DNA from: Spirochaetota bacterium
GTDB lineage: Bacteria > Spirochaetota > JAHITG01
DNA length: 15,350 nucleotides
Assembly (NCBI GenBank): GCA_018817865.1
Contig: JAHITG010000116.1
Span: forward strand, 1 to 15,350
Direction of reading: 5' to 3'
The translations under genes and the position numbers were made by a program. The notes under the pieces were generated by a model. It did not search any database. It was not told the origin of the DNA and was given only the letters and a program-made list of their open reading frames with translations. Positions within the stretch are counted from its first letter, which is position 1. Every line of letters starts with the position of its first letter. Positions 1 to 7,711 of this stretch are shown here, one piece after another.

Positions 1-50
1 AAAAAGAGAACGGGTTTTAAGTAAAAAAATTATTGCTTAAATATTTAAAT

Positions 51-86
51 GTGACATTTTGTTTTTGTTAAAAAGTGACATTTTGT
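51..86. repeat. Two 12-bp direct repeats upstream of the LiaF-like gene
   Basis: GTGACATTTTGT occurs exactly at 51-62 and again at 75-86, a 24-bp start-to-start spacing that puts both copies close to the same face of the helix. They lie about 50-80 bp upstream of the candidate promoter at 133-160, where an activator could bind. The role as a binding site is inference; the repeat is plain in the sequence. The rest of 1-215 holds an 8-bp palindrome GACCGGTC (102-109) and AT-rich DNA with no gene visible. Confidence 0.5.
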
Positions 87-132
87 ATTAGATATAACAC
101 AGACCGGTCAGACCCTCTCTTAAAAAAATATT

Positions 133-160
133 TTGACATAACAAATAAAATATTTATTAT
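133..160 (+). promoter_or_regulatory. Candidate sigma-70 promoter for the LiaF-like/GGDEF unit
   Basis: A perfect -35 box TTGACA (133-138) is followed after 16 bp by TATTAT (155-160). It lies about 55 bp upstream of the first start codon at 216, which has the ribosome binding site AGGGGGA at 204-210. No other comparable promoter is visible before the second gene, so both genes are probably transcribed from here. Confidence 0.6.
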
Positions 161-215
161 AAAAATTAAGGTTAGCTTTTTGAATAGTGAAAATTAAAGA
201 AAAAGGGGGAAGACC

Positions 216-827
216 ATGTGCGGACGATTTCCATTTTTTGCACTTATGTTAATTGGACTGGGCACTTATTTTTTACTTCGAAATTTAGGGGTCATCGATT
301 ACAACATCGGCGAGTTCATAGGAAAATACTGGCCTGTCCTATTGATCTATTTTGGCCTGAAAGCCATATTTGACAGGACATCCATGAAAAAAAAATTCCG
401 GGATTCATCTTTTTCCTGTAGTGATTATAAGGAAGCTGATTTCAATATAGATCAGAAAGGAGAATTATTCGCCTCAAAAAGTTTCGGGTCCTATTCCCTT
501 GACCTTTCCAATAAAAAGATAAAGAACGGTCACATGAAATTTTCAATGGGAGAATTTTTCGTGGACATGCATGCGGTCAAGCTTTTTCCCGGGAATAACA
601 AACTGCATATCAATACTAAAATGGGGGGAGTAAAGATAAAGCTGAATAAAGACCTGCCCGTTCAGGTCCATGGTACTAATTCTTTCGGAGAGCTGAAAGT
701 ATTTGATAAAACAGGTTCAGGACTCACCTATTCTGTTCAATATCAGAGTCCGGCATATAAAAGATCAAAATCCAGGCTGGATATTTATATCAGAAACTCT
801 TTCGGGGAATGCATCGTTACAGATTAG
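216..827 (+). CDS. LiaF-like membrane protein (two-helix N-terminus, LiaF-type C-terminal domain)
   Basis: A 203-aa protein with two predicted membrane helices near the N-terminus (about residues 5-22 and 38-52) separated by a short loop, the arrangement of the LiaI/LiaF-type transmembrane region. From about residue 68 to the end there is a soluble beta-rich domain with repeated S-F-G-E/G motifs (KSFGSY, NSFGEL, NSFGEC), typical of the LiaF C-terminal domain. In Firmicutes, LiaF restrains the LiaSR envelope-stress system, but no LiaS or LiaR is seen here, so the same role cannot be assumed; many diderm genomes carry such proteins of unknown function. The ATG at 216 is supported by AGGGGGA six bases upstream. 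It is followed after 40 bp by the diguanylate cyclase gene, probably in one transcript. Family assignment is fairly confident, function is not. Confidence 0.75.
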   Translation: MCGRFPFFALMLIGLGTYFLLRNLGVIDYNIGEFIGKYWPVLLIYFGLKAIFDRTSMKKKFRDSSFSCSDYKEADFNIDQKGELFASKSFGSYSLDLSNKKIKNGHMKFSMGEFFVDMHAVKLFPGNNKLHINTKMGGVKIKLNKDLPVQVHGTNSFGELKVFDKTGSGLTYSVQYQSPAYKRSKSRLDIYIRNSFGECIVTD

Positions 828-867
828 AAAAAACAGCCGACAAACACGCATGTGTCAGGAAAAATAA

Positions 868-2769
868 ATGAATTATTTCATTTTTAGAATAGCTGCGATA
901 TCCCTTATTGCTCTTATTAATCTGGGAATGGGAATTCTGATCATAATTAAAAGGAAGAGCAAACTGAATATTCTCAGTATCCATATTCTATTAATGGCCT
1001 TTTTTTCTTTCCTCTTTGCCTCCTTTTCAGTTCTGTATAACCTTGCCTTTCATTTTAACAAGATCCAGACTTCCATTCTGTTTGCCCGTGCAACATGGGT
1101 AGGTGCTTTTATACTCTCCTCCGCTATTGTGGTGGCATTGAGCCTGAACCGGCCTCCGTTTAAAAAAAAATATTTATATACTCTGTTCTTTATTCCATCC
1201 CTAATAGTCTTTTTGACCGCTTTACTGACAGATAAAGCCTTTAAAGGATATAAAGTAATTCAAAATTTGCCGGTAACGATCGGCGGAGAATGGGAGATGC
1301 CTTTAAGGGCTGTACTTTTTATCATGATGATCTCTACTATTATTATAGCTTCAAATTTCCTCAGAAAAGCAACAGGATACAAGAAAAATCAGCTATCCTA
1401 TTTTATATACGGTTCATTTATCTATGCAGCAGGAGGGATCATCTTCGGAACAATTATCCCGATGCTTACGCCCGACCTGTTAATACGCGATTTTATGTAT
1501 GATTCTCACTTTCTCTTCGGTGCCATCTGGATCGGGTTCTTATCATATGCGATCATCAAATACAAAATGATGGAAATTGAGACGGTCTTTCATAAAACAT
1601 TCATGTGGATCATCATGTCCTTAGCCCTGCTTCTCCCCCTGTATCTTATTCTTTCCTTCTCTTCTCCTGTAATACGGATATTTTCATCCATACAATTGAC
1701 TTTTGCTTTTTTTATTCTGGTCATCCTCTTCAGCCGATATAACAACTTCCTTCAACCCCTGATCGATAAACTTTTTCAAAAAAAGAAGTACAACAGGGAA
1801 AAGATCTTTAAAAACTTTATTGCTGATCTCTCGCTCCTGGCGGGCCTGGAAGAGCTGAGATCAAAAATAATGAAGATCCTCAAGGATAATCTATATTCAG
1901 AAAATATTGTTATATTTATCTATGATAATCTTAATAAAAATTATTATGAATTCACATCAGATCCCCAAAAAGCAACATATGAGGTCGATCACTGGTTCAT
2001 TAAATTCATAGAATCCAATAAAAGTATCCTTGAAAAAGAGCTGGTCATCTATGACCCCAAATACTCTCACATAAAGAAAAACATGCTTAAGATCTTTAAA
2101 AAAATGAAGGCGGAGCTTTTTATCCCGTTTCATGTCAATTACCGTTTAGTCGGTTTCATGTTCCTTGGAAAGAAGATAAATTTAAAAGAGTATACCCTGA
2201 TGGACCTGGGATTCCTTAATATGCTGATCAGCCCGATCTCAGTGGCTATTAATAATTCTATTACATATAACATGGCAATTACCGATCCGTTAACAGGACT
2301 TTATAACAGGAATTTCCTTTTCTTTGTACTGGAGAAGGAGATCAATGGGTGTAAGCGATATGGATCACCCCTTTCATTACTATTCATTGATCTGGATTAT
2401 TTAAAAAAAGTGAATGACCTTCACGGTCATGAGGCCGGAGATATATGCCTTAAAAAATTAAGTTCTCTTATTAAAGAAGTTACCCGTGATACAGATGTAT
2501 GCGCACGGTATGGAGGGGATGAATTCATTGTGGTAATGCCCAATACAACACTTGAAGGAGCCATGTCCGCCTCGAATAGACTGCTGCAATCCATTAAAAA
2601 CTCCCCTGGCACGATCAATAGAAAAAAGTTACCTTTCACAGCCAGCATAGGAGTTGCGCAGTATAACCTGCAGTATAAAGATTATAATCAGCTGCTTATT
2701 ATGGCTGACAAAGCCCTGTACAAGGCAAAATCCAAAGGACGCTGCAGGGTTGAACTGCTTGAACTTTAG
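868..2769 (+). CDS. Membrane diguanylate cyclase (nine-helix sensor, GAF, GGDEF)
   Basis: A 633-aa protein predicted to make cyclic di-GMP from two GTP. The N-terminal half has about nine membrane helices (roughly 5-27, 35-57, 69-92, 101-121, 146-165, 177-200, 213-230, 244-266, 272-289). The first seven resemble the 7TM sensor region of some histidine kinases, including a YAIIKYKMMEI segment at the end of helix 7. A GAF-like domain follows (about 315-465). The GGDEF domain (about 470-630) has an intact active-site GGDEF at 549-553 and an RxxD inhibitory site (R540-D543) five residues before it, so product feedback inhibition is expected. There is no EAL or HD-GYP domain. AGGA lies seven bases before the ATG. 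The stop is 11 bp from the stop of the convergent prolyl isomerase gene. The input signal is unknown. A PilZ protein at 7126-7461 is a possible receptor. Confidence 0.9.
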   Translation: MNYFIFRIAAISLIALINLGMGILIIIKRKSKLNILSIHILLMAFFSFLFASFSVLYNLAFHFNKIQTSILFARATWVGAFILSSAIVVALSLNRPPFKKKYLYTLFFIPSLIVFLTALLTDKAFKGYKVIQNLPVTIGGEWEMPLRAVLFIMMISTIIIASNFLRKATGYKKNQLSYFIYGSFIYAAGGIIFGTIIPMLTPDLLIRDFMYDSHFLFGAIWIGFLSYAIIKYKMMEIETVFHKTFMWIIMSLALLLPLYLILSFSSPVIRIFSSIQLTFAFFILVILFSRYNNFLQPLIDKLFQKKKYNREKIFKNFIADLSLLAGLEELRSKIMKILKDNLYSENIVIFIYDNLNKNYYEFTSDPQKATYEVDHWFIKFIESNKSILEKELVIYDPKYSHIKKNMLKIFKKMKAELFIPFHVNYRLVGFMFLGKKINLKEYTLMDLGFLNMLISPISVAINNSITYNMAITDPLTGLYNRNFLFFVLEKEINGCKRYGSPLSLLFIDLDYLKKVNDLHGHEAGDICLKKLSSLIKEVTRDTDVCARYGGDEFIVVMPNTTLEGAMSASNRLLQSIKNSPGTINRKKLPFTASIGVAQYNLQYKDYNQLLIMADKALYKAKSKGRCRVELLEL

Positions 2770-2780
2770 GACTTCGCCTG

Positions 2781-3557
2781 TTATTTCCCTTCTTCCTCTT
2801 CCTTTTCCTCTTCCTTTTCCTTCTTTTCCTCGATGGAGATCAGCTCAACAGTAAACAGAAGGGTAGTATTAGGGCCGATGTCGTATCCCGCACCCTGCTC
2901 TCCGTAGGCAAGCTCTGATGGAATAACCAACTCCCATTTACTGCCCTCTTTCATAAGCTGAAGAGCTTCGGTCCATCCTTTGATCACTCCTGATACGGGA
3001 AATGTAACAGGTTTTCCGTATTTATAAGAACTGTCAAATTCAGTACCATCAATAAAAGTTCCTTTATAGTGTACTTTTACAATATCAGTTGCAGTGGGCA
3101 ACTTTCCTTTTCCTTTTGTAATGACCTTGTATTGAAGACCGCTTTTAAGTGTCTTAACATCTTTCTTCTTCTTATTTTCCGTCAGGAATTTCTCTCCTTC
3201 TTTCCTGTTCTCTTCTGCTTCCTTCTTTTTTTCTTCAGTATATTTTTCTTTCATTATTTTCTGGAATTCCATCATGATCTCTTTGACCTCTTCTTCTGAA
3301 AGAAGAGCGTCACCTTTAGACAATCCATCAAAGATCCCTTTAAATAATATTTCCATATCTACTTCGATCTTCTGCTGGTTCAGGTTATCACCTATATCCA
3401 GGCCAATGCTGTAACTGACCTTATTCTTAAAATTCTTTACTACGTCACTTTTCTTGATCGCATCCATTTTTCCTGCTGTCATTCCGTTACTGCCTAATAT
3501 AACGAGAATGAGCATGGAAACAACGCACATTTTAAAGATACTTTTTTTAAAGTTCAT
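2781..3557 (-). CDS. Exported FKBP-type peptidyl-prolyl cis-trans isomerase
   Basis: A 258-aa FkpA/Mip-like folding catalyst of the cell envelope. Residues 1 to about 27 form a signal peptide (MNFKKS then a hydrophobic core) with no lipobox cysteine. An alpha-helical dimerisation-type N domain follows (about 45-125), then a charged Lys/Glu linker, then one FKBP domain (about 137-243). The domain keeps the usual pocket residues: VHYKG, EFDSS, GVIKGW and LAYG. The last 15 residues are almost all Glu and Lys, an odd acidic tail encoded by low-complexity CTTCCT-type DNA. I chose the ATG at 3557 and not the upstream in-frame ATG at 3599: AAGGAG lies seven bases before it, and the signal peptide begins exactly there. 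The gene converges on the GGDEF gene and diverges from the WD40-caspase gene. A palindrome at 3589-3608 may regulate it. Confidence 0.9.
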   Translation of the reverse strand: MNFKKSIFKMCVVSMLILVILGSNGMTAGKMDAIKKSDVVKNFKNKVSYSIGLDIGDNLNQQKIEVDMEILFKGIFDGLSKGDALLSEEEVKEIMMEFQKIMKEKYTEEKKKEAEENRKEGEKFLTENKKKKDVKTLKSGLQYKVITKGKGKLPTATDIVKVHYKGTFIDGTEFDSSYKYGKPVTFPVSGVIKGWTEALQLMKEGSKWELVIPSELAYGEQGAGYDIGPNTTLLFTVELISIEEKKEKEEEKEEEEGK

Positions 3558-3588
3558 ACAATACTCCTTGCTGATTGATCTTTGTATA

Positions 3589-3608
3589 TATGACATCATA
3601 ATGTCATA
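3589..3608. promoter_or_regulatory. Perfect 8-4-8 palindrome, likely operator of the FKBP gene
   Basis: TATGACAT (3589-3596) and ATGTCATA (3601-3608) are exact reverse complements separated by four bases. The site lies just downstream of the expected transcription start of the FKBP promoter (-10 at 3621-3626), a classical repressor position. The symmetry is directly visible; regulation is inferred. It does not match the CIRCE heat-shock operator. Confidence 0.6.
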
Positions 3609-3620
3609 TTCTTTAGATAG

Positions 3621-3648
3621 ATAATATATTACAATATTTTATTGTCCA
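3621..3648 (-). promoter_or_regulatory. Candidate promoter of the FKBP gene
   Basis: On the minus strand TGGACA (3643-3648) and TATTAT (3621-3626) are separated by 16 bp. The implied start near 3614 would give a leader of about 57 nt containing the 3589-3608 palindrome and the AAGGAG ribosome binding site. Confidence 0.5.
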
Positions 3649-3678
3649 CAACTATTTCTACAGGGTATTAAAATAAGT

Positions 3679-3707
3679 TTGACATTAAATGATTTTGATA
3701 TTAATTT
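3679..3707 (+). promoter_or_regulatory. Candidate promoter of the WD40-caspase gene
   Basis: A perfect TTGACA (3679-3684) is followed after 17 bp by TAATTT (3702-3707). A start near 3714 would leave a leader of about 19 nt before the ATG at 3733. The TTG of this -35 box is in frame with the gene and could be miscalled as its start codon. Confidence 0.5.
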
Positions 3708-3732
3708 CTACCATAATCTTTATAACGATCTA

Positions 3733-6700
3733 ATGTATAATTTAAAACATTTTTATTATTTTTTGATCCTTGCATTGTATCTTTTATCGTGCGGATGTGC
3801 TACTGTACGCTCACCGATCAAAACAGAAAATCCTGCAGAAGAGACAATGGAATATGTTATCCAATACGGCCATAGTGAACAGATAACCGGTATCATCTTC
3901 TCTTCCGACGGTAAATATATTGTAAGCGGAAGCCAGGATAATACGGTAAAACTCTGGAGTACAGACGGGAAACTGCTGCGGACCATGGAGTTTAAAGAGA
4001 AGGTTGAGTGCGTTGATATTTCGGAAGATATGCGGTTCATTGCAGCCGGAAGTATGCAGGGTAATATCAGAATATGGAATTTCAGGGGAATTCAGATAAA
4101 AACATTCACCGCATATAAAGACTCCAAAGTTTCAAAAATTATCTTTTCTCCGGATAATCAAAAGATCATAAGCAGCGGAAGGACCATAAAAATATGGAAT
4201 TTAAACGGAGATCTGCAGAAAAATATTATCGTAAACAGGGACGTATTGACAAACCAGTATTATTATATCAGAGATATTGCCCTTTCCCCCGATGGAGAGC
4301 AGATCGCGGCCATAACAGGCGGAGGTAAGACCCCGTATTTTCCATTCCTGCGGGATAATACGATCGCTCTTTTTGATATTAAAGGCCGTCTGAAGAGGAA
4401 GATGATTGGCCATCATGGCCCGATCACAAGCCTCACCTTCTCACAGGATAACAAATTTCTGATCAGCAGTGAAAGAGAGATACCCAGAGGTTCCGTCATG
4501 TATTCCAATTCCAGGCCGGTTGTTGTACAATCACCGCAAGGGGGAAGGAAGGTACTCCTCTGGAACAGAGATGGAGAACCGGTTAAAACCATACTACCTG
4601 ATGTATCCCTCTACCAGATAAAATCCCTGAAAACAAAAGGATCATTCATGGGGATCGGTCAGGATAAGATCTGGTTTTACAATACCGATGGAAAATACCT
4701 GAGCTCCTTTCCCGTAAAAGACGACGGCTTCCTGCTGGCTGATATCTCTCCTTCTGATAAACGCATCATCACGGTAAGTCAGTCAAAGGGAGATATTAAT
4801 AAAATGGTCCTTTATAATAATACCGGGGGTCAGCTCTTAACAGTAAAAAAACTGGCCAGAAGATCAAACCGCGCCTTTAGCGTCTCCTTTTCGCCTGATG
4901 GAAAGTATATATTGAGCAGTCACTGGAATAAAAGAATGAAGAAATGGAGTATTGATGGAAAATTAATGAATACATTTCAGAATGAAGATTCCCTCATAAA
5001 TAATATTCACTTTTCGCCTGATGGAGAATATATTTTAACATCGGGTACGTATGTTACCTTATGGAATATCTCGGGAAAGATCATCAGATCTTTTACAGCA
5101 GACAGATCAAGCACAACAGATGCCATCTTTTCTCCGGATGGAAAAACTATTCTGACATGCGGATACGATAAAATAATAAAATGCTGGGATATGCAAGGAA
5201 GGCTCCAAAAAACATTCAAAGGCCATAAAGATGCTATAGGCAGTATCAGTCTGTCAGGTAATGGAGAATATATTATCAGCGCTGATTACGGCAGGGAGAT
5301 CAGGGTATGGGATCGAAACGGAACCGTAATTACTTCAATGACGGCACACTGTCCTTACGGGATCATCTATGATATTGATTTTTCACCTGACAATAAATAT
5401 TTTATAAGCGGTGGAAATGATAATACGGTCAAGCTGTGGAGTAGAAATGGAACCCTTCTTAAAAGCCTGAAAACAGATTTTAATCATATCCTGGGGAATG
5501 TACGCTTTTCACCGGACGGAAAACTCATTGCAGCAACAAGTGGAAATACGATCAAATTATGGGATAGTACCGGAACACTGATCCATACTTTCACAGGCCA
5601 TACAGCCCAGGTGAACTGTCTCTCTTTTTCATCTGATGGCAAACGTCTCGTAAGCGGAAGTAATGATGCCACCATCCGTATATGGAATATAAATACCGGA
5701 TACCATATAGTCCTCTTGTCGGATAAAGAGGAATGGATAGTATATGATCAGGATGGATATTTTGATTCATCACGTCACGGGGGCAGTTTAATATCGATCA
5801 TAAAAGGCCTTGAAGCCTATACGATAGACCAGTTTGCCCTGAAAAACAACAGGCCGGACCTTCTTTTAAAAAAAACAGGTTATGCCGATCAAAACATGAT
5901 CGATCATTATTATAACCAGTTCCGGAAAAGGTTAAATAAAAGCGGGATATTGGAAGATCAGTTATCGAATGAACTCCATGTGCCGGAAGTAAAGATAACT
6001 CATACCAGGCAGAATGAAAAATATCTAAGTGTCAGCTTTCATGCTTATGACAGCAAATATAAACTGAGATCCTATAATATTTACATAAATGATGTTCCGG
6101 GATTTAAAGCAGCGAAAAAACAGATAAACAACCGGTCCATCGAAAGAACGGAAACCATTGAACTTTCAGAAGGAAGAAATAAGATCGAGATCAGCTGTAT
6201 CAATGAAAAAGGAACGGAATCATACAGAACATTAACCTATGCAGATTATGTACGACCGGCTAAAAGTGATCTTTATTTCCTTGGATTCGGGGCTTCCCAA
6301 TACAGAGATAAAAAACTCACTCTAAAATACGCACATAAGGATGCCCTGGACCTGTCAAAACTTTTCCGGAAAATGAAATCAGCTTATCAAAATGTGCACG
6401 CAAAAACATTTATCAACTCAGAGGTGACTTTAACCAATATTAAAAAAGCAAAAGTCTTTTTGCAGAATGCAAAAGTAGACGATATTGTTATACTCTTCAT
6501 TGCAGGTCACGGTATCTATGACCGGGACCAATATAACAGTTATTATTACCTTACATACAACTCAAACCTGAGTAATTTAATTACCAGTGCCGTAAACTTT
6601 GAACTTATGGAAGATCTTCTGATGGAAATTGCCCCGCGAAAAAAGCTATTACTGATAGACACCTGTGAATCAGGCGAAATAGATGAAAGTGTACAGCAAG

Positions 6701-7107
6701 AATCTTTTACGATCGCATCCGGCCGTGGTTTAAGAGCAAGAACGATGCAGAATAGGATCATAAAAAACAAAGAAAAAAAGTGGCCGAAAAGAAACTATCT
6801 GTATCAGAAAGACAGGTTCATCTATAATGACCTCATCAGAAGGTCAGGAGCCATTGTCTTCTCATCATCCAAAGGAGGTGAGATGTCATATGAAAGTGAT
6901 CTTTATCAAAATGGTTTATTCACGGAAGAGATAATCAGAACACTTACCGACAGCGAGGCTGATACAGACAAGAATGGATTTATTTCCATAGATGAATTAA
7001 GAGAGAGTGTTATAAAGCAGGTCCCCCGGATGAGTAATAATTTACAGCATCCTACAGTTGATAGAGATAATATCTATCAGAAATTTCACTTCCCGATTAT
7101 ACAATAA
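3733..7107 (+). CDS. WD40-repeat caspase-like (C14) lipoprotein, two beta-propellers plus protease domain
   Basis: A 1124-aa envelope protein. MYNLKHFYYFLILALYLLSC is a lipoprotein signal with acylated Cys20; Gly follows, so outer-membrane sorting is possible. Fourteen WD40 units (F-S-P-D-G, then K-L-W) span about residues 40-680, fitting two seven-bladed propellers. Next comes a WIVYDQDGYFDSS segment common in WD40-caspase proteins, an Ig-like beta region (about 760-840) and a C14 caspase-like domain (about 850-1115). The catalytic dyad is present: His926 in FIAGHG and Cys978 in LLIDTCESGE. A canonical 12-residue EF-hand loop occupies 1077-1088 (DTDKNGFISIDE), consistent with calcium dependence as in many metacaspases. 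A basic stretch (about 990-1020) between Cys and the small-subunit-like part could be a processing site. No clear ribosome binding site precedes the ATG at 3733; the in-frame TTG at 3679 is rejected because it is the -35 box and would bury the lipoprotein signal. Substrate unknown. Confidence 0.88.
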   Translation: MYNLKHFYYFLILALYLLSCGCATVRSPIKTENPAEETMEYVIQYGHSEQITGIIFSSDGKYIVSGSQDNTVKLWSTDGKLLRTMEFKEKVECVDISEDMRFIAAGSMQGNIRIWNFRGIQIKTFTAYKDSKVSKIIFSPDNQKIISSGRTIKIWNLNGDLQKNIIVNRDVLTNQYYYIRDIALSPDGEQIAAITGGGKTPYFPFLRDNTIALFDIKGRLKRKMIGHHGPITSLTFSQDNKFLISSEREIPRGSVMYSNSRPVVVQSPQGGRKVLLWNRDGEPVKTILPDVSLYQIKSLKTKGSFMGIGQDKIWFYNTDGKYLSSFPVKDDGFLLADISPSDKRIITVSQSKGDINKMVLYNNTGGQLLTVKKLARRSNRAFSVSFSPDGKYILSSHWNKRMKKWSIDGKLMNTFQNEDSLINNIHFSPDGEYILTSGTYVTLWNISGKIIRSFTADRSSTTDAIFSPDGKTILTCGYDKIIKCWDMQGRLQKTFKGHKDAIGSISLSGNGEYIISADYGREIRVWDRNGTVITSMTAHCPYGIIYDIDFSPDNKYFISGGNDNTVKLWSRNGTLLKSLKTDFNHILGNVRFSPDGKLIAATSGNTIKLWDSTGTLIHTFTGHTAQVNCLSFSSDGKRLVSGSNDATIRIWNINTGYHIVLLSDKEEWIVYDQDGYFDSSRHGGSLISIIKGLEAYTIDQFALKNNRPDLLLKKTGYADQNMIDHYYNQFRKRLNKSGILEDQLSNELHVPEVKITHTRQNEKYLSVSFHAYDSKYKLRSYNIYINDVPGFKAAKKQINNRSIERTETIELSEGRNKIEISCINEKGTESYRTLTYADYVRPAKSDLYFLGFGASQYRDKKLTLKYAHKDALDLSKLFRKMKSAYQNVHAKTFINSEVTLTNIKKAKVFLQNAKVDDIVILFIAGHGIYDRDQYNSYYYLTYNSNLSNLITSAVNFELMEDLLMEIAPRKKLLLIDTCESGEIDESVQQESFTIASGRGLRARTMQNRIIKNKEKKWPKRNYLYQKDRFIYNDLIRRSGAIVFSSSKGGEMSYESDLYQNGLFTEEIIRTLTDSEADTDKNGFISIDELRESVIKQVPRMSNNLQHPTVDRDNIYQKFHFPIIQ

Positions 7108-7125
7108 TACGAACCAACCATATTA

Positions 7126-7461
7126 TTAATTGCTTTGTGAGAGGATATATTCCTTTATTTTCTTTACATCCGCATCCCGGATATTCAAAAATTCAACACC
7201 GATATCGATCGCATCCGATGTAAAACTTTTTGCCCAGACTATTTTCCCTCTAGCCATCAGTTCATCTTCAGATCCGGGTAAATTAAATTTCATCATTATT
7301 TTCTGGCCTATCTCTCTTTTTTCCGGTACTACCAGAAGAACACCGTTTACACTGATATTCTTTGTTTCAGGGCTGCCGAGAGGGATCTTATCTTTATCAA
7401 AAGTCTGACATTGTATCTGAAAAGTACTATTCACTCTGAGATATTTTCTTCTCTCATCCAT
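7126..7461 (-). CDS. Single-domain PilZ protein (predicted c-di-GMP receptor)
   Basis: A 111-aa cytosolic protein consisting of one PilZ domain. Both c-di-GMP-binding signatures are intact: RxxxR at residues 5-9 (within ERRKYLR) and N-x-S-x-x-G at 35-40 (NISVNG). The rest gives the expected beta-barrel pattern (GQKIMMKFNLPGS, ARGKIVWA, IDIGVEFLNI) and a C-terminal helix. Such stand-alone PilZ proteins change motility, secretion or exopolysaccharide output when c-di-GMP rises, but the target cannot be read here. AAGGGGAA lies 4-11 bases upstream of the ATG. The gene converges on the WD40-caspase gene with 18 bp between stops, and has its own promoter. A membrane diguanylate cyclase is 4.4 kb away; a functional pair is plausible but unproven. 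Confidence 0.88.
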   Translation of the reverse strand: MDERRKYLRVNSTFQIQCQTFDKDKIPLGSPETKNISVNGVLLVVPEKREIGQKIMMKFNLPGSEDELMARGKIVWAKSFTSDAIDIGVEFLNIRDADVKKIKEYILSQSN

Positions 7462-7481
7462 GTCTTTCCCCTTAAAAAATA

Positions 7482-7527
7482 AAAGAATATGACATCTATA
7501 TTATAATAAATTATTATTTTTAATCAA
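7482..7527 (-). promoter_or_regulatory. Promoter of the PilZ gene with a motif shared with the FKBP operator
   Basis: On the minus strand TTGATT (7522-7527) and a perfect TATAAT (7500-7505) are 16 bp apart. Immediately downstream, at 7482-7495, the minus strand reads ATGTCATATTCTTT. This is an exact 14-base match to 3601-3614, which contains one arm of the palindrome in the FKBP leader. Confidence 0.6.
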
Positions 7528-7531
7528 CTTG

Positions 7532-7711
7532 TTTTTTTGAATAAGAGATAATCGATAAACTTTAAAAATGCATTCTTCCGATGCATTATTAAAGTTTATC
7601 TTTACTTATTCAATCCAGAATGCACTTCTCAGTGCATTCTGGATTTATCAATGCACTTGGGATTTCTTAATGCATTTTTTTGTCTATGTAATACTCCTTT
7701 TTTAAAAAATC
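7532..7711. repeat. Hairpin repeat element E1 (ATGCAT/GTGCATT family), 3' side of the cyclase-like gene
   Basis: A gene-free 180-bp stretch made of palindromes. One large hairpin has arms GATAAACTTTAA and TTAAAGTTTATC at the ends of 7554-7600, enclosing two ATGCAT sites, with GAATAAG/CTTATTC outside it (7539-7545, 7605-7611). A second is perfect: AATCCAGAATGCACT (7612-7626), TCTC, AGTGCATTCTGGATT (7631-7645). Its left 42 bases (T7-GAA at one end, ATGCAT at the other) align without gaps to the terminal repeat of element E2, about 30/42 identical by eye. Bases 7653-7677 resemble the reverse complement of the E2 repeat unit at 9302-9326 (about 21/25). The right end is less certain. No T-run directly follows either hairpin on either strand, so they are not simple terminators. 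Confidence 0.6.

Noticed and set aside
1290..1502. 70-codon frame inside the GGDEF gene
   Set aside because: Overlaps the membrane region of a well supported gene in another frame and has no ribosome binding site or domain.
2788..2830. CTTCCT/CTTTTC tandem low-complexity DNA as a contingency repeat
   Set aside because: It simply encodes the Glu/Lys C-terminal tail of the FKBP protein; units are irregular, with no sign of slippage-prone perfect repeats.
3069..3299. 76-codon plus-strand frame made of Phe/Leu runs
   Set aside because: It is the antisense of the Lys/Glu-rich linker of the FKBP protein; composition is a mirror of that low-complexity stretch.
3589..3608. CIRCE heat-shock operator in front of the folding-catalyst gene
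   Set aside because: CIRCE is TTAGCACTC-N9-GAGTGCTAA; this site has different arms and a 4-bp spacer.
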